Shown here: in pieces, positions 1 to 7,719 of the stretch
Layout of the letters: every line of letters starts with the position of its first letter
Position numbering within the stretch: the first letter of the stretch is position 1
Assembly: GCA_041393015.1 (NCBI GenBank)
Contig: JAWKKV010000016.1
Span: forward strand, 1 to 24,413
Length of the DNA: 24,413 nucleotides
Reading direction: 5' to 3'
DNA from: JAGQYH01 sp041393015
GTDB lineage: Bacteria > Bacteroidota > Bacteroidia > Chitinophagales > JADIYW01
The notes under the pieces: model-generated
What the model was told of the DNA's origin: nothing
The model's database searches: none
What the model saw: only the letters and a program-made list of their open reading frames with translations
Program-made: the position numbers and the translations under genes

Positions 1-743
1 TTTGAGATCAAATTCACTAATACTTGTTCAATTTTACTTTTATCGGCCACCACCATTAACGGGGTTTTAGACTTACCAATTTGCATGGTGATATCCTGCT
101 CATCAGCATAAATCTGCATATTGTTCACCACATCTTTTATAAGGTCAACAATATCAAAAGTAGTGAGTTCTAGCTTTAGGGAACCAGATTCATATTTCGA
201 CACATCTTCTAAATCCCTAACAATAGTATCTAATCTTTCAATATTCTTAATGGCCTTGTGAAGAAAATTATCTCGAACCTTTAAATTATCCATTCCTCCA
301 TCATCCAAAGATTCCATGTAACCTAAGGCATTGAAAATAGGTGTTTTTAGCTCGTGGGAAACATTGCCTACAAATTCCCTTCTGTAGGTTTCCAATTTTT
401 TTAGTTCTCGGATCTGTTTATTCTTATTAATGGCCCATTCAGCCACATCATGCTCTACCGTTCTAATAATATTTCTATTATTATCCCGTAGTTCACGATA
501 AAATTTTCTAGGCTTACCAATGGTTTTATAGATGATTTTAATCTTACTATTGACAAAGCGTTCAATAGCATATCTAATTACAACATAGGCTACAAGAAAT
601 ACAATTCCAGGATATATTAGGATGGGCAGTATTGATATATTGAGATTCAACAAGATGTTGAGCCCAAAAAAAATGACCAAGCTAACTACAGTAATTAAGA
701 ATGAGGTTAATAATACAATTTGGCGCGGTGAAGGCGTTTTCAT
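1..743 (-). CDS. Sensor histidine kinase, PhoR-like (C-terminus cut by window edge)
   Basis: This gene reads leftward off the window, so only the first 247 codons are visible. The start is ATG at 743-741, three bases after the stop of the upstream response regulator, so the two form one operon and presumably one signalling pair. Two hydrophobic segments (about residues 8-30 and 35-58) anchor it in the inner membrane with almost no periplasmic loop. A linker with coiled-coil character follows, then the dimerisation/phosphoacceptor helix with motif FVGNVSHELKTP, whose His130 is the expected autophosphorylation site. The last visible residues, QVLVNLISN, begin the N-box of the HATPase domain; the ATP-binding G-boxes lie outside. 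By family it should phosphorylate the neighbouring regulator. The small sensor region suggests sensing within the membrane or through partners, and the signal is unknown. Confidence 0.93.
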   Translation of the reverse strand, partial: MKTPSPRQIVLLTSFLITVVSLVIFFGLNILLNLNISILPILIYPGIVFLVAYVVIRYAIERFVNSKIKIIYKTIGKPRKFYRELRDNNRNIIRTVEHDVAEWAINKNKQIRELKKLETYRREFVGNVSHELKTPIFNALGYMESLDDGGMDNLKVRDNFLHKAIKNIERLDTIVRDLEDVSKYESGSLKLELTTFDIVDLIKDVVNNMQIYADEQDITMQIGKSKTPLMVVADKSKIEQVLVNLIS

Positions 744-746
744 TGA

Positions 747-1442
747 TTATCCCTGCATTTGCTCATTAAACTTATAGCCAATACCTTTTACCGTTTTAAT
801 TAAATGATCTCCTAATTTTTCTCTTAATTTTCTGATATGAACATCAATAGTTCTATCTCCAACTATAATGTCTCTACCCCAAATCTCGTTTAAGATCTCA
901 TCTCTTTTAAATACTTTACCAGGCTTTGAAGCTAATAAATAAAGCAATTCAAATTCCTTTCTAGGAACAGTCATTTCATCTCCTTTCCAGATGATTACAT
1001 AACGTTCTCTATCAATTTCAAGATCTCCAACTTTAATGTAGTTAGGTTTAGTATCTTTTGAATCGTATCTTCTTAAAAGTGCTTTAAGCCTGCTAATTAA
1101 AACTCTAGGCTTAATTGGCTTACTAATATAATCGTCTGCACCTGTTTCAAAACCAGCAATTTGAGAATAATCTTCTGTTCTTGCGGTTAAAAATGCAATG
1201 ATGGTATGCTCGAATTGAGGTAACTCACGTAGAGCTCTACAGGTTTCAATGCCATCTAATTCCGGCATCATAACATCTAACAAAATAATATCTGGTTGTT
1301 CTTTTTTAGCTACTTCAATAGCAGCTTTACCATTGTCCTCAGTAAATACTTCGAAACCTTCTTTATCCAAATTGTAGCTTAAAAACTCCAAAATGTCTCT
1401 TTCGTCATCAACGACTAATACTTTATAACTAATTTCTGACAT
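747..1442 (-). CDS. Response regulator, OmpR/PhoB family
   Basis: A 231-residue two-domain regulator. The N-terminal receiver (about residues 7-125) has the acidic pair D12/D13, the phosphoacceptor D56 in the motif LLDVMMPELDG, the conserved Thr in FLTAR and the Lys in ISKPIKP. The C-terminal winged-helix DNA-binding domain (about 132-227) contains the typical VGDRTIDVHIRKLREKLG recognition-helix region and the end motif VKGIGYKF. It acts in the cytoplasm as a transcription factor activated by the histidine kinase encoded immediately downstream (3-base gap). Length and layout are standard for PhoB-like regulators. The ATG at 1442 is chosen because the receiver fold starts right after it. Target genes cannot be read from the sequence. 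PhoB (phosphate) is a possible role, but nothing here, such as pst or phoU genes, confirms it. Confidence 0.96.
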   Translation of the reverse strand: MSEISYKVLVVDDERDILEFLSYNLDKEGFEVFTEDNGKAAIEVAKKEQPDIILLDVMMPELDGIETCRALRELPQFEHTIIAFLTARTEDYSQIAGFETGADDYISKPIKPRVLISRLKALLRRYDSKDTKPNYIKVGDLEIDRERYVIIWKGDEMTVPRKEFELLYLLASKPGKVFKRDEILNEIWGRDIIVGDRTIDVHIRKLREKLGDHLIKTVKGIGYKFNEQMQG

Positions 1443-1730
1443 ATGCCTTTTTTATTTGAGCGAGCGCTAATTTACTACTTTTGATTATAAATGATAGCTT
1501 TTTATTAATGAAATGCTATAATAGTTAATTATCTAGTCCTTTTCAAGTCAAAATCAACCTTTATTTTAAATTTTGTTTGTGTTTCAGGTGTTTAATTATT
1601 TTATATTCGCAAACAATTTTTTATGACATTACATATATTTAAGCATTGACTTAATTATTGTAAACTTTGATCACTACTTAGTACATCAATTAACTTGTTC
1701 TCATTTTACAAGTTTTTTAAATAGAAAAAT
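1443..1730. other. Divergent intergenic region between regulator and rfbA
   Basis: A 288-bp AT-rich region between the leftward regulator operon and the rightward rfbA-galE pair, with no credible coding sequence. On the plus strand a Bacteroidota-like promoter can be proposed: TTG at 1456-1458, a 17-base spacer and TACTTTTG (TAnnTTTG type) at 1476-1483. It would give a leader of about 240 bases for rfbA. No convincing minus-strand promoter for the regulator was found by eye. Confidence 0.4.
1692..1718 (+). promoter_or_regulatory. Terminator-like hairpin just before rfbA start
   Basis: AACTTGT (1692-1698) and ACAAGTT (1708-1714) form a perfect 7-bp stem with a 9-base loop, followed by a run of six T (1713-1718, partly in the stem). 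The rfbA ATG is at 1731, only 12 bases further. On the plus strand this has the layout of an intrinsic terminator placed in the leader of rfbA, so it could work as an attenuator or could stop upstream read-through. The stem is short and AT-rich, so it may be weak or accidental. Confidence 0.35.
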
Positions 1731-2591
1731 ATGAAAGGAATTGTATTGGCAGGTGGCTCAGGAACTAGATTATATCCTATAACCTATGCCATTAGTAAAC
1801 AGATCATGCCTATTTATGACAAACCCATGATCTATTATCCCATCTCTATTTTGATGATGGCAGGTATTAATGAAATATTGATTATTAGTACGCCAGAGGA
1901 TATGCCAAACTTTAAAAGACTTTTAGGCGATGGGAAACAATTTGGTTGTGAGTTTACGTATGCGATTCAAGAAGTTCCAAATGGCTTAGCACAAGCTTTT
2001 GTTATTGGAAAAGAATTTATTGGAAAAGAAAAAGTCGCTTTAATCTTGGGTGATAATATTTTTTATGGCTCAGGTTTAGAGGAACTGTTAATGCAAAATA
2101 ACGATCCAGAAGGTGGAATTATTTATGCTTATCATGTTAGTGATCCGGAAAGATATGGAGTGGTAGAATTTGATAAAGATGGAACAGCTATTTCAATTGA
2201 AGAAAAACCAAAACAACCTAAATCCAATTTTGCTGTGCCCGGACTATATTTCTATGACAACGATGTAGTTGAAATTGCAGCAAAATTGAAACCGAGCCCA
2301 AGAGGTGAATACGAAATTACAGATGTCAACAAAGAATATCTGCAAAGAGGCACTTTAAAAGTCTCCATTTTAGATAGAGGAACGGCTTGGTTAGATACGG
2401 GAACATTTGATTCTCTTCACCAAGCTTCTCAATTTGTGCAAGTAATTGAAACTCGCCAAGGTCTTAAAGTAGGCTGTATCGAAGAATTGGCTTATAAAAA
2501 AGGATTTATCAATAAAGAACATCTTAAAAAATTAGCGGAACCATTATTGAAAAGTGGTTACGGCGAATACTTAATGAATTTAATCAAATAA
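1731..2591 (+). CDS. rfbA: Glucose-1-phosphate thymidylyltransferase (RmlA/RfbA)
   Basis: This 286-residue cytoplasmic enzyme joins dTTP and glucose-1-phosphate to give dTDP-glucose and pyrophosphate, the first step towards dTDP-L-rhamnose and related deoxysugars for surface polysaccharides. The nucleotidyltransferase signature GGSGTRL is at residues 8-14, followed by ISKQIMPIYDKPMIYYP, and the metal-binding Asp108 lies in LILGDNIFYG. VPNGLAQAF and EKPKQPKSNFAVPGLYFYD are also characteristic of RmlA rather than of GalU or GlmU. The length is normal for the short RmlA form. Its stop codon is followed immediately by the galE start codon, so the two genes are cotranscribed and probably translationally coupled. 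rfbB, rfbC and rfbD are not in the window. A terminator-like hairpin lies just upstream. Confidence 0.96.
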   Translation: MKGIVLAGGSGTRLYPITYAISKQIMPIYDKPMIYYPISILMMAGINEILIISTPEDMPNFKRLLGDGKQFGCEFTYAIQEVPNGLAQAFVIGKEFIGKEKVALILGDNIFYGSGLEELLMQNNDPEGGIIYAYHVSDPERYGVVEFDKDGTAISIEEKPKQPKSNFAVPGLYFYDNDVVEIAAKLKPSPRGEYEITDVNKEYLQRGTLKVSILDRGTAWLDTGTFDSLHQASQFVQVIETRQGLKVGCIEELAYKKGFINKEHLKKLAEPLLKSGYGEYLMNLIK

Positions 2592-3611
2592 ATGGCGAAG
2601 ATATTAATTACCGGAGGTTGTGGATTTATAGGCTCTCATACCATAGTAGATTTAATCAATAATGGATTTGAAGTCATCTCAATTGATAATTTATCAAGAT
2701 CTCAAGCATCTATTTTTGATGGCATTGAAAAGATTACGGGTAAAAGAGTCAAAAATTTTGAAATTGATATCAGCGATGAAGCGCAGTTAAAATCTATTTA
2801 TCCTGAATTAGAAGGAATTGATGGCATTATACACTTTGCCGCTTATAAAGCAGTAGGGGAATCAGTTGAACAACCATTATTATATTATAAAAACAATATT
2901 GGTTCACTCATCAATATTTTGGAAGCATCAAAAGCTTTAAAAATACCTCACTTTGTTTTTTCTTCTTCCTGCACGGTTTATGGTAATGTTCAAAAATTAC
3001 CGGTAGATGAGAATACTCCCATGGGTACTGCCGAATCACCATATGGCTTAACTAAACAAATGGGAGAAGCTATAATTAATGACTTTATCAAAGCACATTC
3101 TGATCACCAATCTATTTTATTGAGATATTTTAATCCGGTTGGTGCACATTCATCTGCATTCATTGGAGAGTTACCTATTGGAGTCCCGTCTACATTGGTT
3201 CCATATATCACCCAAACAGCAATTGGAATAAGAAAAGAATTAACCATTTTTGGAGATGACTATGACACCAGAGATGGTTCATGCATCAGGGATTATGTAC
3301 ATGTAATGGATATTGCCAATGCGCATACCAAAGCTTTGCAATATATGATTGATGGAAAAATGTCTCAAGCTATTGATATTTTTAATTTAGGAACCGGAAA
3401 CGGTGTTTCAGTTTTGGAAGCCGTAGAGTCATTTCAAAAGGTAAATAATCTAAAGCTCAATTATAAGATTGGTCCTAGAAGATCGGGCGATGTTGTAGCA
3501 GTTTATGCAGACAATTCAAAAGCTAAAGATGTTCTAGGTTGGGACGTGAAATATGATTTGGATGAAATGATGCGAAGTGCTTGGGAATGGCAGAAGAGAT
3601 TGAGTGACTAA
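2592..3611 (+). CDS. galE: UDP-glucose 4-epimerase
   Basis: A 339-residue short-chain dehydrogenase/reductase of the extended class that interconverts UDP-glucose and UDP-galactose using bound NAD. The Rossmann dinucleotide-binding motif GGCGFIGSH is at residues 8-16. The active site shows the Ser/Thr region FSSSCTVYG (about 123-131) and the catalytic YxxxK pair Y151 and K155 in SPYGLTK. The substrate-binding region RYFNPVGAH and the DTRDGSCIRDYVHVMD segment are typical of GalE rather than of dTDP-glucose dehydratase. The start codon abuts the rfbA stop with no spacer, so it is the second gene of a sugar-nucleotide operon, probably feeding surface glycan synthesis. Its stop codon touches an interrupted palindrome. 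UDP-N-acetyl sugars as substrates cannot be excluded. Confidence 0.94.
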   Translation: MAKILITGGCGFIGSHTIVDLINNGFEVISIDNLSRSQASIFDGIEKITGKRVKNFEIDISDEAQLKSIYPELEGIDGIIHFAAYKAVGESVEQPLLYYKNNIGSLINILEASKALKIPHFVFSSSCTVYGNVQKLPVDENTPMGTAESPYGLTKQMGEAIINDFIKAHSDHQSILLRYFNPVGAHSSAFIGELPIGVPSTLVPYITQTAIGIRKELTIFGDDYDTRDGSCIRDYVHVMDIANAHTKALQYMIDGKMSQAIDIFNLGTGNGVSVLEAVESFQKVNNLKLNYKIGPRRSGDVVAVYADNSKAKDVLGWDVKYDLDEMMRSAWEWQKRLSD

Positions 3612-3781
3612 AGTGCCTAGAGTTACGAATGCCCTAAAGTTGATATTATTAAAGTTGGTTGATTTATTATTTCAAAACTTTTGATGGCTTTTCCCCTGTT
3701 CAACTACTCTTAGTTAGGATTTGTGATGTGACCTTTTTGACATTAAACTTACTTATCAACTTTATCTCACTCTAGACACTT
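3611..3781. repeat. Interrupted palindrome abutting the galE stop
   Basis: Outer arms aagtgcctagagt (3611-3623) and actctagacactt (3769-3781) pair with one mismatch. Inner arms taaagttgata (3635-3645) and tatcaacttta (3754-3764) pair perfectly. The element is 171 bp with nested inverted ends and no coding sequence, and it starts on the last base of the galE stop codon. This is the shape of a small MITE- or REP-like element, but only one copy is visible here. It could also act as a structured 3' end for the rfbA-galE transcript. Confidence 0.5.
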
Positions 3782-3895
3782 GTAATCTACCTGACGGCAG
3801 ACAGGCTTTAAGTACTTTTTGAATATCACCCCATCGGGTGACCAATACTCCTTCTTTTACTCACAACTTTACAGTAGAATCAAATACTGTTAGTT
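3782..3895. other. Intergenic stretch with small hairpins upstream of secreted protein
   Basis: Contains tcaccc (about 3826-3831) and gggtga (3836-3841), a 6-bp GC-rich stem with a CATC loop, and the short inverted pair cctg/cagg around acctgacggcagacagg. The latter resembles common Bacteroidota intergenic palindromes. No clear promoter was identified before the gene starting at 3896. Confidence 0.3.
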
Positions 3896-6226
3896 ATGAA
3901 TAAAATTTCACTTCTCCTTTTCACCCTTATAACATTTACTTTTCAAGGCTTTTCTCAAGATTACTTTTGGGTAGGTGGTAGTGGCAACTGGACAGACGTG
4001 TCACACTGGGCAACTACTTCCGGTGGCACATCTTTTCATTCAGCTCCTCCGGGAGCAAACAATGATGTATACTTTGATGCCAATTCTTTCGATGCGAATA
4101 ATCAAGAAGTTACTTTAGATGCTGACAGTTTACTTTGTAAAAATTTAAATTTTAGTGGTGTAACAAACAGTCCCAAGTTTGGATTTGAAGATTATTATGA
4201 CCGTATTTTCATCCATGGTGATTTCACAATAGTAGAAGATATGCAATGGGGCTTTCAACAAACCTATTTAGTAGGGGAGAATATTGATATCAACACCAAT
4301 AATGTTTGGATTCCAAGCACTTTTTATATCAGCCCTACAAATGAAAACACGAATGTTAATTTAGGAACAGATTTAAACTTAACCAGCCTACAAATTCAAA
4401 GCGGAAACTTTAAAACCAACAATTTCAATTTAGAATTAAATGAAATGAGAGTTGGATCATTAGGGTCTATTTCTAGTGAATCCACTGCAGCATTCGGTAG
4501 TTCCCAAATCAAGACACCTAGATTTATTGTACACCCAGATCGTACAGCTATTAATCCCGGTACAAGTGAAATTGTAATTGAAGATGGTACAGGGCCGGCT
4601 ACTGTCTTATTTTTTGGTGGTGGATTTACATATTATGACATAACTTTTATTGGTGTTGTTGATAGAATTAAAGACAATAACACCTTCAATACATTTACCG
4701 TTATGCCAGGATCAGAGCTATCTTTTGAAAATGGTGAAACACAAACTGCTAATCAATTTATTTTTAGTGGAACATCTGCTCAGCCCATAAGTATACATAG
4801 TCGAGCAGAAGGAGAAGCAGCTACCATAAAACAAACTTCAGGAACAGTGAATGGCAATTATCTTATTCTACAAGATAACATCGCCACAGGAGGAGCAACT
4901 TTTAATGCCAGTAACAGCACTAATCTTGGTAATGTTAGTGGATGGAATATTGAAGTAACAGCACCTGAAAACTATTATTGGGTAGGAAACTCCGGGAATT
5001 GGTCGGATTTAAGTCATTGGTCAAAAACATCTGGTGGAACGGCTAATCATATCGACCTACCAACCGCCATCGACAATATTTACTTTGATGCCAATAGTTT
5101 TAGTAACAGCACATCGGTCGTCAATATTGATTTAGAATTGATATTTGCTGATAACATTTATACTGCAGGAACAGCTCCCGGAACAGAAATAAAAGCAGCG
5201 AATACTACACAAAGTAGCATTAGCATTTATGGTACCATGCAATTGGCTCAAGGTGTAAATTATAATTTAGGAGAAATACATTTTCTAAGTGATGAGACAC
5301 AAAACATTACCTCCAATGGAAGTAATTGGGGATATAGTTCAACTTTAATTTTTGAAGGAAGTGGTACATTTAATCTAACAGACGATTTATCAGGTGCAGA
5401 TATAGATATACGAGGTGGCGTTTTTAATTCCAATGGACACGATATCACTTTAAACGAAAAATTTGATATAACTCCTTTAGCAGACCCTATAGTAAATCTT
5501 GATAACAGTTTTATTACTGCCCAAAGTTGGGATCCAAGCTCAGACCAAGGCATCGTATCCATCAATAATACAACTGTGAAATGCTTTTTTATCTTTTACG
5601 GTAGAGGTTTAGACTACAAAAAAGTAATTTTTAATGGAGCCGGCAATTGGGTGTATGGCAATTTCTTTGCAGAAACCTTAGAGCTAGTACCCAACACAAC
5701 CATTCAAATTTTACCAGGTGATACCGTTTATATCAATAATTTAATTGCCAACGGAACAGAAAGCGATCCCATCACCATAGAATCAAGAACAGCTGGCGAG
5801 GAAGCATATATCAGCAAATCTTCAGGCTCAGCTACTGGCGAGCATTTAATTATCAGAGACAATCACGCTATTGGTGGAGCATCATTTGTTGCCAATAACA
5901 GCACAATTGAAGATAATGTATTAGGATGGAATGGTATTGTAGGACTTTTCAATTCAAAAAACAATCTAAAAACCAAAGTTTATCCCAATCCTGTATCCAA
6001 TATTTTATTAGTAGAATTTGATGACAATATCCAAAATCAAGAAAATGATTTATCGCTTCAACTTTTTAGCACAGATGGTAAACTCTTGATTAAACAATCC
6101 ATCTTACCTAGTAGTGAAAACACCTACCAAATGAATATTATGGATTTACCGACAGGCTTATATCAATTAGTTGTCACCAATAATAAAAATGAAACCATGT
6201 CTGCCACAAACATCATTAAGCAATAA
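3896..6226 (+). CDS. Secreted two-module beta-rich protein with type IX sorting domain
   Basis: A 776-residue protein with a Sec signal peptide (residues 1-20, MNKISLLLFTLITFTFQGFS, cleavage near FSQ). Two long modules follow, about 23-355 and 360-685. Each opens with a WVGxSGNWxDxSHW motif and a YFDANSF motif and closes with a matching block (ITIESRTAGEEA in the second, ISIHSRAEGEAA in the first) ending in GWN. The modules are a recent-looking internal duplication of a beta-helix or beta-sandwich type domain. The last 80 or so residues form a type A C-terminal sorting domain (KVYPNPVSN start, LPTGLYQLVV near the end), so the protein should cross the outer membrane through the type IX system and be released or anchored on the cell surface. 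No catalytic motif was recognised; adhesion or matrix roles are possible. Such WVGGSGNW modules are common in Bacteroidota surface proteins of unknown function. Confidence 0.9.
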   Translation: MNKISLLLFTLITFTFQGFSQDYFWVGGSGNWTDVSHWATTSGGTSFHSAPPGANNDVYFDANSFDANNQEVTLDADSLLCKNLNFSGVTNSPKFGFEDYYDRIFIHGDFTIVEDMQWGFQQTYLVGENIDINTNNVWIPSTFYISPTNENTNVNLGTDLNLTSLQIQSGNFKTNNFNLELNEMRVGSLGSISSESTAAFGSSQIKTPRFIVHPDRTAINPGTSEIVIEDGTGPATVLFFGGGFTYYDITFIGVVDRIKDNNTFNTFTVMPGSELSFENGETQTANQFIFSGTSAQPISIHSRAEGEAATIKQTSGTVNGNYLILQDNIATGGATFNASNSTNLGNVSGWNIEVTAPENYYWVGNSGNWSDLSHWSKTSGGTANHIDLPTAIDNIYFDANSFSNSTSVVNIDLELIFADNIYTAGTAPGTEIKAANTTQSSISIYGTMQLAQGVNYNLGEIHFLSDETQNITSNGSNWGYSSTLIFEGSGTFNLTDDLSGADIDIRGGVFNSNGHDITLNEKFDITPLADPIVNLDNSFITAQSWDPSSDQGIVSINNTTVKCFFIFYGRGLDYKKVIFNGAGNWVYGNFFAETLELVPNTTIQILPGDTVYINNLIANGTESDPITIESRTAGEEAYISKSSGSATGEHLIIRDNHAIGGASFVANNSTIEDNVLGWNGIVGLFNSKNNLKTKVYPNPVSNILLVEFDDNIQNQENDLSLQLFSTDGKLLIKQSILPSSENTYQMNIMDLPTGLYQLVVTNNKNETMSATNIIKQ

Positions 6227-6265
6227 GAAAACTCTCAATTTAGTTGGAAGTCCCCAAGCTTTCCC

Positions 6266-6297
6266 AAATCGGCGACTCATTTATGAGTCGCTGATTT
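6266..6297. terminator. Bidirectional intrinsic terminator between secreted protein and recA
   Basis: Arms gcgactca (6272-6279) and tgagtcgc (6284-6291) form a perfect 8-bp stem around a 4-base loop, and outer AAATC/GATTT pairs extend it across a single mismatch. It lies between converging genes (stop at 6226 on plus, stop at 6334 on minus) and can serve both. T-rich sequence follows on the plus strand. Confidence 0.8.
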
Positions 6298-6333
6298 AAT
6301 TTTTACCAAAATCTAAAAGGAAATCTATAAAAA

Positions 6334-7368
6334 CTATTTTTTACCGCCCTTCTCAGCCAGAACAGCTTCTTCGCCAAATACTGCAATTTTAATTTTTTCT
6401 TCCACTTCTTTCATCATCTCAGGATTATCTTCTAGAAGTTCTTTAACAGACTCTCTTCCTTGTCCTAATTTGGTATCACCATAGCTGTACCAAGTACCAC
6501 TTTTTTGGAAAATATTTAATTCAACCGCTTTGTCTGTAATCTCTCCAGATTTAGAAATTCCCTTTCCATACATAATATCAAATTCTGCCAATCTGAATGG
6601 AGGAGCCATCTTATTCTTAACTACCTTAACCTTAACGTTGTTGCCTATCAATTCTCCATCTCTATCCTTAATAGAACCTGTTCTTCTAATATCTAATCTA
6701 ATAGAAGCATAGAATTTTAACGCATTACCACCGGTAGTGGTTTCCGGGCTTCCAAACATCACCCCAATCTTCATTCTAATCTGATTGATAAAAATACAAG
6801 AACAACCAGTTTTATTAATCGCACCGGTTAGTTTTCTCATGGCTTGCGACATCAATCGAGCTTGTAACCCCATTTTTGAGTCGCCCATATCTCCTTCTAG
6901 CTCTGCCTTAGGCACTAACGCTGCTACAGAATCGACTACTACAATATCCAATGCTCCTGAACGAATTAAATGTTCTGCGATATCTAATGCTTGCTCTCCA
7001 TGATCGGGTTGCGATATCAATAAATTATCAATGTCAACACCCAAACTCTTTGCATATACCTTGTCGAAGGCATGTTCTGCATCTATCATGGCTGCAATAC
7101 CACCTTTCTTTTGCACTTCTGCAATTGCATGCATGGCCAATGTTGTTTTTCCAGAAGATTCAGGTCCATAAATCTCTATGATTCTTCCTCTTGGAAAACC
7201 TCCAATCCCTAAGGCAATATCTAAACCCAAAGAACCTGAAGGAATAACATTCTCAATTGCTGACACCTTATCACCTAATTTCATTATGGTACCTTTACCA
7301 TAAATCTTATCTAATTTACCTAGGGTCATTTCTAGGGCTTTTTGCTTATCGTCTTTTGATCCGGCCAT
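6334..7368 (-). CDS. recA: Recombinase RecA
   Basis: A 344-residue ATP-dependent strand-exchange protein that coats single-stranded DNA, drives homologous recombination and, by family, stimulates LexA-type self-cleavage. Walker A GPESSGKTT is at residues 68-76, with the MIDAEHAFD segment at about 93-101 and the Walker B-like LDIVVVDSVAALVP further on. The loop L1/L2 region includes FINQIRMKIGVMFGSPETTTGGNALKFY, nearly invariant in RecA. The length is typical and there is no intein. The C-terminal tail is charged and ends in Lys-rich EKGGKK instead of the acidic tail of E. coli RecA. The gene stands alone; no recX follows, since the downstream neighbour converges on it. No LexA box could be identified upstream by eye. 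Confidence 0.99.
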   Translation of the reverse strand: MAGSKDDKQKALEMTLGKLDKIYGKGTIMKLGDKVSAIENVIPSGSLGLDIALGIGGFPRGRIIEIYGPESSGKTTLAMHAIAEVQKKGGIAAMIDAEHAFDKVYAKSLGVDIDNLLISQPDHGEQALDIAEHLIRSGALDIVVVDSVAALVPKAELEGDMGDSKMGLQARLMSQAMRKLTGAINKTGCSCIFINQIRMKIGVMFGSPETTTGGNALKFYASIRLDIRRTGSIKDRDGELIGNNVKVKVVKNKMAPPFRLAEFDIMYGKGISKSGEITDKAVELNIFQKSGTWYSYGDTKLGQGRESVKELLEDNPEMMKEVEEKIKIAVFGEEAVLAEKGGKK

Positions 7369-7719
7369 TACTTTGCTTTTTATTATTAAATACTATACTA
7401 AGATTACTTTTTGAGTGAAATTCCATAAAATCATCAAATTATTTTTGATTTATATGCCGCTTCAACTTAATATCAGCACGAAGAACGCCATTCCTTAGCT
7501 ATAATTTGATTGATTTCGAAAAGTAAGTAAATAGTGACTACAGATTGTCCAGTATTTTGATCAATCTTTCAACTTCGTTAAGCTAAAATGTTATAATCTG
7601 TTTATATTTCACAAATATATAATAGAATAATGCAACCTTAGTGTCAAAAAAATCTACTATATATATACTCCGAAGTATGAAAACTACAGATTGAATTAAA
7701 ACCTTACGTAAAGAACAAA
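7369..7719. other. Divergent intergenic region recA / sugar transferase
   Basis: A 351-bp AT-rich region with no credible open reading frame. It must hold promoters for recA (minus) and for the polysaccharide operon (plus). A TATATTTG box on the minus strand (7612-7619) fits the Bacteroidota -7 consensus but lies 240 bases from recA and lacks a well-spaced TTG, so it is only a weak candidate. No SOS-type palindrome was recognised. Confidence 0.4.

Noticed and set aside
747..1442. Assignment of the two-component pair as PhoB/PhoR
   Set aside because: Domain architecture fits, but no phosphate-uptake genes or Pho boxes are visible, so a symbol was not given.
6530..7181. Several open frames opposite recA
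   Set aside because: They are antisense shadows of the highly conserved recA gene, with no recognisable domains.
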